Positions 57,549-64,000 of a stretch of DNA of 64,000 nucleotides are shown piece by piece. Positions within the stretch are counted from its first letter, which is position 1; each line of letters starts with the position of its first letter. Under the pieces are notes generated by a model. That model was not told the DNA's origin. It saw only the letters and a list, made by a program, of their open reading frames with translations, and ran no database searches. Location: the NCBI GenBank assembly GCA_035496255.1, contig DATJEU010000033.1, forward strand, positions 62,001 to 126,000, in the 5' to 3' direction. Source of the DNA: Gp6-AA40 sp035496255. GTDB taxonomy: Bacteria; Acidobacteriota; Vicinamibacteria; Vicinamibacterales; UBA2999. The translations under genes were made by a program, and so were the position numbers.

Positions 57549-59177
57549 ATGCAGCGCATACTGAACATCGTCGGATGGGTCGGCGTCGCGGTGGTCATGG
57601 CCGCGGCCGCAATCAAGATCGCCCTGCGAATCGGGCTTCTCTCGGCAGAGACGCTGAATCCCGCATACGACCGGTATCTGGTCTGGGCCGCCTACGTCGG
57701 CCTGGCGCTGGTCGTCGCCTACACGCTGGGCCAGTGGCGTGAGATCGCTGCGTGGTTCGAAAAGCGCAACGCGCGGTATGCCGCGATCGCCAGCGTCAGC
57801 GTACTGGTCGTCCTCGGACTGCTGATCGCGATCAACTACCTGTCGGCGCGCCGCAACAAGCGGTGGGACCTGACGGCCAACAAGCAGTACTCGCTGTCCG
57901 ATCAATCCGTGAAGATCCTGCAGGGGCTCGACGCGCCGGTGAAGGTGCGCGTCTTCGACAAGGAGACCGAGTTCGAGCGGTACAAGACGCGCCTGGCGGA
58001 GTACGAGTACCGGTCGAATCACAAGCTGTCGGTCGACTACATCGACGCCGACAAGCATCCGCTCGAAGCCAAACAGGACAACGTGCAGACCTACGGCACG
58101 ATCGTGCTTCAGTACAAGGATCGCACCGAGAAGGCGCAGTCGGACAACGAGCAGGACGTCACCAGCGCGCTGATGAAGCTGCTGAATCCGACGATGAAGA
58201 AGGTCTACTTCCTCAGCGGCCACGGCGAGAAGGATCCAGCGGCCAGCGCACGCGACGGCTACAGCGGCATCGGCGACGCGCTGAAGAGCGACAACTACCA
58301 GTTCGACAAACTGGTGCTGGCGCAGACCAACATGATCCCGGCCGACGCCACGGCGATCGTCATTGCCGGGCCGAAGGCGGATCTGCTGGACAACGAGGTG
58401 ACGCTGCTGACGGACTACCTGTCCAGGGCCGGCAAGCTACTGGTGCTGATGGATCCGCCGGCGGATCTGAAAAAGCCGATCGACTACCCGCACCTGGATG
58501 CGCTGCTCAAGCAGTGGGGTATCAACGCGACCCAGAGCGTCGTCATCGACGTCAGCGGCCAGACGTCGGTGGCATCGGTTCCGGTGGCGGCGCCGCCGTA
58601 TCCGTCGCATCCGATCACCGAGCAGTTCGGCCTGGCGACGATGTTCCCGATCGCGCGCGCGATCACGCCCGACACGAACAACAAGGATCGCGCGGCGCAG
58701 ACGTTCATCCAGACCTCCGCACGGAGCTGGGCGGAAACGAACTTCTCAGAGCTCGAGGACCAGAACAAGCTGGCGGTGGAGACCGAGAAGGGCGACATCG
58801 CCGGTCCAGTGTCGATCGGCGTCGCCGTGTCGGCCGCGGCGCCGAATGCGGCGGCGGACAAGGCGGACAAGCCTGCCGAGACGAAGCCGGGTGAAGAAGC
58901 GCCGAAGAAGCCTGAGACGCGCGTCGCCGCGATCGGCGACTCGGATTTCGCGTCGAACGCCTACCTCGGCATCGCCGGCAACCGGGACCTGTTCATGAAC
59001 ACCGTCAACTGGATCGCGCAGCAGGAGAACCAGATCGCGATCCGGCCGCGCGATCCGGCGGATCGCCGCATCACGCTCAGCGCCAGCGCGGCGACGCTCA
59101 TCGCCTGGCTGTCGATCGTGATCGTCCCGCTGGCGGTGCTCGGTGCCGGCGTCTTCACCTGGTGGCGGAGGCGGTAG
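57549..59177 (+). CDS. GldG-like ABC transporter auxiliary protein
   Basis: 542 residues from the ATG at 57549. Two N-terminal membrane helices (about 10-30 and 70-100) precede a large periplasmic part with the GldG/YgjK-type ABC_transp_aux domain: LTANKQYSLSDQSVKIL, then VYFLSGHGEKDP, DLLDNEVTLLTDYLSRAGKLLVLMDPPADL (quoted by LLVLMDPPAD). A Pro/Ala/Lys-rich insert lies at about 435-460, and a C-terminal helix anchors the end. It is co-translated with the ABC genes. Confidence 0.88.
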   Translation: MQRILNIVGWVGVAVVMAAAAIKIALRIGLLSAETLNPAYDRYLVWAAYVGLALVVAYTLGQWREIAAWFEKRNARYAAIASVSVLVVLGLLIAINYLSARRNKRWDLTANKQYSLSDQSVKILQGLDAPVKVRVFDKETEFERYKTRLAEYEYRSNHKLSVDYIDADKHPLEAKQDNVQTYGTIVLQYKDRTEKAQSDNEQDVTSALMKLLNPTMKKVYFLSGHGEKDPAASARDGYSGIGDALKSDNYQFDKLVLAQTNMIPADATAIVIAGPKADLLDNEVTLLTDYLSRAGKLLVLMDPPADLKKPIDYPHLDALLKQWGINATQSVVIDVSGQTSVASVPVAAPPYPSHPITEQFGLATMFPIARAITPDTNNKDRAAQTFIQTSARSWAETNFSELEDQNKLAVETEKGDIAGPVSIGVAVSAAAPNAAADKADKPAETKPGEEAPKKPETRVAAIGDSDFASNAYLGIAGNRDLFMNTVNWIAQQENQIAIRPRDPADRRITLSASAATLIAWLSIVIVPLAVLGAGVFTWWRRR

Positions 59178-60497
59178 ATGCGTGGGATGAAGTCGACGCT
59201 CGCGCTCCTCGTCATCCTCATCGGTGTCGTCGCATACATCTACTTCGTCGATTCGAAACAACCCACGGGTGATACCGAAACGAAGGAGAAGGCCTTCACC
59301 GACGTGAAGGCCGACGACATCGAGGAACTGCAGATCAAGTCCGCCGACGGGCAAACGACACGGCTGCAGAAGGCGGACGGCCGCTGGCAGCTGGTGGAGC
59401 CGATCAAGGCGGACGCCGACCAAACGGAAACATCCAACATCACGAGCAGCCTGGCCAGCATCGACATCACGCGCGTGGTCGATGAGAAGGGATCCAACCT
59501 GCAGCAGTATGGCCTCGACCCGGCGCGGCTCGACGTCGGCTTCCGGGTCAAGGGCAGGAAGGACCTGCAGCGGATCCTCATTGGCGAGAAGACGCCCACC
59601 GGAGGCGACCTCTACGCGCAACTGCCGGCGAAGCACCGCGTGTTCCTGGTCAACTCGTTCCTCGACAGCACCTTCAACAAGAACACGTTTGCCCTGCGCG
59701 ACAAGAAAGTGCTGGCGTTCGACCGCGACAAGGTCGATTCGCTGGCGCTGCTCCAGGGCGACAAGGCGATGGCCTTCGCGAAAAACGGGATGGATTGGCG
59801 CGTGACGACGCCGGTGCAGGCGCGCGGCGATGACACCGCGATCGAAGGTGCGCTCGAACGTGTCGCGTCGGTACAGATGCAGGGCATCACCGCCGAGAAC
59901 GGTGATGACCCGCGGAAGTACGGACTCGACAGGCCGACCGCGACGATTACCGTCGGCAGCGGCAGCTCGAAGGCGACGCTGTTGCTCGGCAAGAGCGAGA
60001 ACTCCGTCGTGTACGCGAAGGACGAGGCGCGGCCGATGATCTTCACCGTCGCCCCGACCCTCGCCACCGACCTGTTCAAGGACGTGTCGGAGTATCGCCG
60101 CAAGGATCTGTTCGACGCGCGCTCGTTCACGACCGAGCAGATCGACATGACCCGCGGCGGCGAGACCATCGCGCTGACGCAGTCGAAGGCGGCTGACGGC
60201 AAGGAGATCTGGAAGAACGCCACCGGCAAGGCCATCGACACGATGAAAGTCGAGGATCTGCTCTCGAAGATCACCGCCCTGCGCGCGGACAAGATCGAGC
60301 CGGGCGCGAACCCGGCTTTGAAAACGCCGGCGCTCATGGTCACCGTCCGCTTCGACGACAAGATGATGGAAACGGTCACGCTTGCGCATGCCGGGACCAC
60401 CATCGTGGGAAGCCGCGCCGACGAACCGGGGACCGCCGTGATGGACAGCACGACGGTGTTCGACGAAGTGATGAAAGCGATAGATGCAGTGAAATAA
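59178..60497 (+). CDS. DUF4340 domain protein
   Basis: 439 residues, ATG immediately after the GldG-like stop. One N-terminal membrane anchor (STLALLVILIGVVAYIYF) precedes a repeated beta-rich domain: DVKADDIEELQI, WQLVEPIKADAD, YGLDPARLDVGF and DDPRKYGLDRPTATITVG, all DUF4340 hallmarks. DUF4340 proteins commonly follow Gld-type ABC genes and are likely periplasmic partners. The gene ends 4 bases before a GAATGCAGAA repeat. Confidence 0.87.
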   Translation: MRGMKSTLALLVILIGVVAYIYFVDSKQPTGDTETKEKAFTDVKADDIEELQIKSADGQTTRLQKADGRWQLVEPIKADADQTETSNITSSLASIDITRVVDEKGSNLQQYGLDPARLDVGFRVKGRKDLQRILIGEKTPTGGDLYAQLPAKHRVFLVNSFLDSTFNKNTFALRDKKVLAFDRDKVDSLALLQGDKAMAFAKNGMDWRVTTPVQARGDDTAIEGALERVASVQMQGITAENGDDPRKYGLDRPTATITVGSGSSKATLLLGKSENSVVYAKDEARPMIFTVAPTLATDLFKDVSEYRRKDLFDARSFTTEQIDMTRGGETIALTQSKAADGKEIWKNATGKAIDTMKVEDLLSKITALRADKIEPGANPALKTPALMVTVRFDDKMMETVTLAHAGTTIVGSRADEPGTAVMDSTTVFDEVMKAIDAVK

Positions 60498-60500
60498 TTC

Positions 60501-60581
60501 GAATGCAGAATCCAGAATGCAGGCCGGCCTGAGACTCCGTCGCCACGCGCTTGCTGCATTCTGCATTCTGCATTCTGCATT
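60501..60581. repeat. Iterated-word hairpin, ATTCTGC family, running into dacB
   Basis: Left arm GAATGCAGAATCCAGAATGC; right arm TGCATTCTGCATTCTGCATT plus CTGCAT. The left arm contains the dacB start (ATG at 60517) and the right arm codes for signal-peptide residues about 13-21. It is the only copy of this word in the window. Confidence 0.75.
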
Positions 60582-62004
60582 TCTTCTCTCCTGCTCCGGT
60601 GCGCCGCCGCCGGTCGTCGCTCCGACACGCCCAGCCTCCGCAAGCCTCCAAGATGACCTGCTCGCGCTGACCCGATCACCGGGCGTTCAGCGCGGCACCT
60701 GGGGCATCGTCGTCGAGTCGCTCGAGCGCCATGACCGGCTGTTCGAGCTGAACCCGGGCACGCTGTTGGTACCGGCGTCGGTCGCAAAGCTGGTGAGCAT
60801 CGCGACCGCGGTCGATGCGGTCGGCTGGAACTACACGTGGGACACACGTCTCGGGACGACGGGACGCATCGCCAATGGAGTGCTCGGCGGTGATCTGATT
60901 GTCTCCGGGACCGGAGATCCTGGCACACGCGGCGACGGCGACGCGGTCGTGGCGCTCGTCAATTGGCTCCAGACCAACGGGGTCACGCGCATCGAGGGCC
61001 GCATCATCGGCGACGACAACGCGCTGGAGGAGCCGCGGCCGGCGTTCGCCTGGGCCTGGGACGATCTCGGCTATCCGACCGGCGCGTTGTACGGTGCGCT
61101 GAACTTCGGTGACAACAAGACGGCCGTGACCATCGAGGCGGGCGCAGTTGCAGGTGTTCCGGCGCAACTGACGCTCGATGCGTGGTCGCAAGGCCGGCCG
61201 CTGATCAATCGTTCGGTCACAGGAGCAAGAGGCTCGACGCAGTTGCTGTGGCCGGAGCAACGTCCGGGCGAAACCGCCCTGACCATCGCCGGTTCGATAC
61301 CCGCCGGCGCCGCACCGGCACGCCTGATGATCTCAGCGGGTAACCCCACGCTGTGGTTCGCTACCGTGCTGCGCAATGCCGTCACGCAGGCGGGAATTAC
61401 CGTCACCGGTCCGGCCGTGGACATCGACGACATCGAACCACCGGCTGGCGTCACGACGCTGTACGTGCATCGCTCGCAAACACTCGCCGCGACGACGCAG
61501 CCGATGCTCAAGGAGAGCGTCAACCTCTATGCCGAAGCAGCGATGCGTCTCAACGCGCCGCGTGGTGTGCGAGCCGCGACCAACGATGACGCGCTGAACG
61601 CGTTCAACGCGAGGATGCAATCGTGGGGTATTCCGCGCGACGGCTTTCAGATGGTCGATGGATCCGGCCTGTCGCGCCGGGACGTCATCGCACCCGACAC
61701 GTTGCTCGCCGTGCTGCAGCGGATGTACGACGCCAGCGGTTCGTCGCCGTGGATGCGGGCGCTGCCGATCGCCGGCGTCGATGGATCGCTCGAGAACCGG
61801 ATGAAGGGAACGCCGGCCGAGCGGAACGTGCGGGCCAAGACCGGCACGATGTCGAACATCCGATCGCTCGCCGGCTACGTCACGACCGCCGGCGGTGAAC
61901 ATCTCGCCTTCGTCGTCATGCTCAATGACTTCGAAGGAACCGGCGCACAGGCCGTGCAGGCGATCGATGCCATCGCGGTGAGGCTGGCGGAGTTTCGGAG
62001 ATGA
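60517..62004 (+). CDS. dacB: D-alanyl-D-alanine carboxypeptidase/endopeptidase (PBP4 type), lipoprotein
   Basis: Periplasmic enzyme that trims or cuts peptidoglycan peptides. 495 residues, S13 family: catalytic SVAK (S89-K92), SVN in KESVNLY, and KTG at K441, with an inserted domain between. The N-terminus is a lipoprotein signal with lipobox LLSC (Cys26); its hydrophobic core (AAFCILHSAF) is encoded by the ATTCTGC repeat, and an upstream start is not available. Being a lipoprotein is unusual for PBP4-type enzymes, which normally have a cleaved Sec signal. It follows the ABC/DUF4340 genes but may have its own promoter. Confidence 0.93.
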   Translation: MQAGLRLRRHALAAFCILHSAFLLSCSGAPPPVVAPTRPASASLQDDLLALTRSPGVQRGTWGIVVESLERHDRLFELNPGTLLVPASVAKLVSIATAVDAVGWNYTWDTRLGTTGRIANGVLGGDLIVSGTGDPGTRGDGDAVVALVNWLQTNGVTRIEGRIIGDDNALEEPRPAFAWAWDDLGYPTGALYGALNFGDNKTAVTIEAGAVAGVPAQLTLDAWSQGRPLINRSVTGARGSTQLLWPEQRPGETALTIAGSIPAGAAPARLMISAGNPTLWFATVLRNAVTQAGITVTGPAVDIDDIEPPAGVTTLYVHRSQTLAATTQPMLKESVNLYAEAAMRLNAPRGVRAATNDDALNAFNARMQSWGIPRDGFQMVDGSGLSRRDVIAPDTLLAVLQRMYDASGSSPWMRALPIAGVDGSLENRMKGTPAERNVRAKTGTMSNIRSLAGYVTTAGGEHLAFVVMLNDFEGTGAQAVQAIDAIAVRLAEFRR

Positions 62005-62030
62005 CCGCCAGCAAGAAGCAGGAGCGGAGG

Positions 62031-63842
62031 CTACGCCGCTTCTCCACCAGCCGCGGGCAGTTCGAAGTAGAAGATCGCTCCCCCCGCCGGGGCACGGCGA
62101 TAGCCGATGCGGCCCTTCAGCGAATCGATGATGCCGTAGCTGACGGAGAGGCCGAGGCCGGTACCCTGGCCAACGGGCTTGGTCGTGAAGAACGGCTGGA
62201 ACAGCTTGGCTTCGTTGCCCTGCGGAATGCCCGGCCCGGTGTCTTCCACCTCGAGCACGACCTGGCCGTCGCGGTCGTAGGTTCGAAGTGTGATGCGGCC
62301 GGGCGAGCGGCCTGACAGCAGGATCGCCTGTTCGGCATTGACTACGAAGTTCAGGATGACCTGCTGCAGCTCGGTGTACACCGCGAGGACGTGTTCGCTC
62401 GAGGAATCCTCCACGCGCAGTTCGATGTCTTCCGATTCGAGCCGGCGCTGACGGAGTTCGGCCACCGACGCGATCACATCCGAGAGGAACACCGGACCGG
62501 CGGCACCCGGCTGCTGGCGCGCGAACATCGCCAGGTTACGGATGATGCCGCAGGCGCGGGCACTCTCCTTTTGAATCAATCGCAGGTCGGCCTTCACCGT
62601 CTCCGGCACGTCGGCCTGCATCTGCAGCAGTTCGGCGAACCCGAGAATGGCCTGCAGCGGATTGTTGATTTCGTGCGCGACGCCGGAAACGAGCTGTCCC
62701 ACGGCGGCCAGCCGCTCCTGCCGAATCACCTGCCCCTGCAGCGATTGCAGTTCCTCGCGGATGCGACGCTCTTCCGCCATCTGTGCGTCCAGTGCCGCAC
62801 GCGTGTCGTTGAACCGCTGCAACATGCGATCGAACGCGTCCTGCAGCTCGGCGAATTCACGCGAGAACATCGGGCGATGCTCGATCGGGCTGAAGTCACC
62901 GTCCGCGATCCGTTTGGCCTGCCGATCGAGATGGCTGACGGCGCCGGCGAGGCGCCGTGACAGTACCAGCGCGAGGACGAGCCAGCCGATCAGTCCGGCG
63001 ACGAGAATCAGGAAGCTGCGGGTCCACACGCTCTCGCTGCGCGCGAATGCGAGCTGCACCGGGAGTCCGACGGAGACGATCCACGGACCGTCCTCCGCCA
63101 TCGCCTCTCCGTAAACACGGCGGACACCGTCGAGCCCGGCTCGCTCTTTCAGCGGGCTGAGCGTGCCGCGCCCTCGTGGCTCGCCGTAGAGGAGCTGGCC
63201 GACGTAACGGGTATCGCCGCCGCTGCGAATCAGAATGCGGCCGTCGACATCCGCCAGAGACACGAGCACCGATCCCGATGGCAGCGCCTTGAACGCGTCC
63301 TCCAGACTCTCCAGGTTCACGTAGAGGCCGAGGCCGCCCGCGATCCCGCCTGCCGGATTCCTCACTGGATACGCGAAGACGAGGTATCGGCGGCCACTGC
63401 CGGCGTTCTGTTGCATCGGCACCGTGACGCGGCGTCCGAGACGGGCCACGTCCGCTGGCCAATCCGGTGCCGGCAGCGGCTCAGGCGTGTGATCGACGCG
63501 CGCAATCTCATGGCCATCGGCGGCGGCCAGGATGACGCGCAGAACCGAGGCTCGCCCGACAAATGCCCGCGTGAGCAGGTCAGTCGCTTCCCCGGCGTCG
63601 AGCCGGGTGAGCGGGGGCGCGGACGCCAGGCCCTCGGCCATGCGATCGAGGTTGCTGATGTCGCGATCGATATACGCGGCGGTGGTGGTAGCAATGAACG
63701 CGGCCTGATCACCGAGCTCGCTGCGCCGCTCGGTAAACGCGGACCACCCTGACCAGGCAGCCCCCAGCAGCAGTGGAATCAGGAGCAGGAAGATGGCGAT
63801 GACAAGCTGACGCCGCAGCGGCTGGTGCCCATACGATCGCAT
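62031..63842 (-). CDS. Sensor histidine kinase (dCACHE-like sensor, HAMP, HisKA, HATPase)
   Basis: 603 residues. A membrane helix (about 12-33), a periplasmic double-Cache-like sensor (about 40-270), a second helix (about 275-295), HAMP (about 296-350), a short coiled coil, HisKA with the phospho-acceptor H390 in GVAHEINNPLQ, and the HATPase with NFVVNAEQAI (N box), DTGPGIP (G1), PFFTTK (F box) and GTGLGLS (G2). No partner response regulator is within the window, so the output is unknown. It starts 24 bases before queC ends on the opposite reading, i.e. downstream of it in the same direction. Confidence 0.93.
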   Translation of the reverse strand: MRSYGHQPLRRQLVIAIFLLLIPLLLGAAWSGWSAFTERRSELGDQAAFIATTTAAYIDRDISNLDRMAEGLASAPPLTRLDAGEATDLLTRAFVGRASVLRVILAAADGHEIARVDHTPEPLPAPDWPADVARLGRRVTVPMQQNAGSGRRYLVFAYPVRNPAGGIAGGLGLYVNLESLEDAFKALPSGSVLVSLADVDGRILIRSGGDTRYVGQLLYGEPRGRGTLSPLKERAGLDGVRRVYGEAMAEDGPWIVSVGLPVQLAFARSESVWTRSFLILVAGLIGWLVLALVLSRRLAGAVSHLDRQAKRIADGDFSPIEHRPMFSREFAELQDAFDRMLQRFNDTRAALDAQMAEERRIREELQSLQGQVIRQERLAAVGQLVSGVAHEINNPLQAILGFAELLQMQADVPETVKADLRLIQKESARACGIIRNLAMFARQQPGAAGPVFLSDVIASVAELRQRRLESEDIELRVEDSSSEHVLAVYTELQQVILNFVVNAEQAILLSGRSPGRITLRTYDRDGQVVLEVEDTGPGIPQGNEAKLFQPFFTTKPVGQGTGLGLSVSYGIIDSLKGRIGYRRAPAGGAIFYFELPAAGGEAA

Positions 63843-63866
63843 CGACGGCCTGCGATGTTAACAGCT

Positions 63867-64000
63867 TCAGGACGGCAGCGCGGGATCGGCGATCCCGGCT
63901 TCGCTGAAACCAGCCGCCCGCAGGACGCAACTGTCGCAGCGGCCACACGGCCGGCCATCGGGAAGCGGGTCGTAGCAACTGTGGGTCAGGCCGTAGTCCA
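63867..64000 (-). CDS. queC: 7-cyano-7-deazaguanine synthase, C-terminal end only
   Basis: The last 43 codons of a gene that runs beyond the window. The residues GLTHSCYDP, then RPCGRCDSCVLRAAGF and GIADP are the zinc-binding C-terminus of QueC, with the four cysteines spaced as in the family (Cys at 8, 18, 21 and 24 of the visible part). QueC makes preQ0 for queuosine-type tRNA modification. It was found by direct reading, since it is too short to stand out as a frame. The stop is TGA at 63867-63869. Confidence 0.9.
   Translation of the reverse strand, partial: DYGLTHSCYDPLPDGRPCGRCDSCVLRAAGFSEAGIADPALPS

Overview
The window is one contiguous stretch of high-GC bacterial chromosome. The gene content points to an Acidobacteriota-type genome, most likely of the Vicinamibacteria group. 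This is inferred from the ensemble: four Oar-like TonB-dependent receptors with an N-terminal carboxypeptidase-regulatory domain, a CRTAC1-type FG-GAP/ASPIC protein paired with a TPR protein, a DUF885 lipoprotein, a Gld-type ABC exporter with DUF4340, an ankyrin protein with an Ala/Gly-rich insert, and intergenic hairpin repeats of the kind found in such genomes. No rRNA, tRNA, CRISPR array, transposase or phage gene was seen.

Layout. 1-5198: tetrapyrrole operon hemA(partial)-hemC-hemD-hemB-hemL. 5252-8070: a secreted glycine-zipper protein and, divergently, a DUF885 metallopeptidase-like lipoprotein. 8067-13536 (minus): pyrE-truA-uppS-cdsA-dxr-rseP, an envelope/isoprenoid operon. 13642-17431: TolC-like protein and two glycosyltransferases. 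17346-24179: a divergent pyrimidine locus, with pyrR-pyrB-pyrC-OPRT paralogue-GNAT-TIGR02757 on the minus strand and pyrD-pyrF on the plus strand; a recognisable PyrR-binding RNA hairpin lies in the pyrR leader. 24294-28290: Pal lipoprotein, a secreted protein of unknown function, and the ankyrin protein. 28437-34843: two Oar-like receptors. 35147-39947: a Tat-signal zinc dehydrogenase, an MhqO-like ring-cleaving dioxygenase and a DoxX/MhqP-like protein, with divergent IclR and GntR regulators. 40105-44441: GT-C membrane protein, LarE, a LysW-like zinc ribbon with a polyacidic tail, and a REC-PilZ protein. 44668-51876: a tandem pair of closely related Oar-like receptors, each with its own near-consensus sigma-70 promoter. 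52150-55349: TPR protein and CRTAC1-like protein. 55809-62004: Gld-type ABC transporter (ATPase, permease, GldG-like, DUF4340) and a PBP4-like DacB. 62031-64000 (minus): histidine kinase and the 3' end of queC.

The most unusual structure is not a gene. At least ten hairpins between or at the edges of genes are each built by iterating one short word on one arm and its reverse complement on the other. At least five unrelated words are used (CTCCCAACT, CACGACG, GTGCGAGACG, GAACTCAGAAC, ATTCTGC), always in the same architecture. Two copies have been absorbed into genes: one supplies the C-terminal tail of a glycosyltransferase and the ribosome-binding site of the next gene, and another supplies the hydrophobic core of the DacB lipoprotein signal peptide. 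A separate class of simple REP-like hairpins (stem, CTGAAG-type loop, then CTAC) is also scattered through the window. Also notable is a 15-bp palindrome (TTTCGC-N3-GCGAAA) that overlaps the start codon of the IclR-type regulator and recurs just downstream of a receptor promoter 14 kb away.
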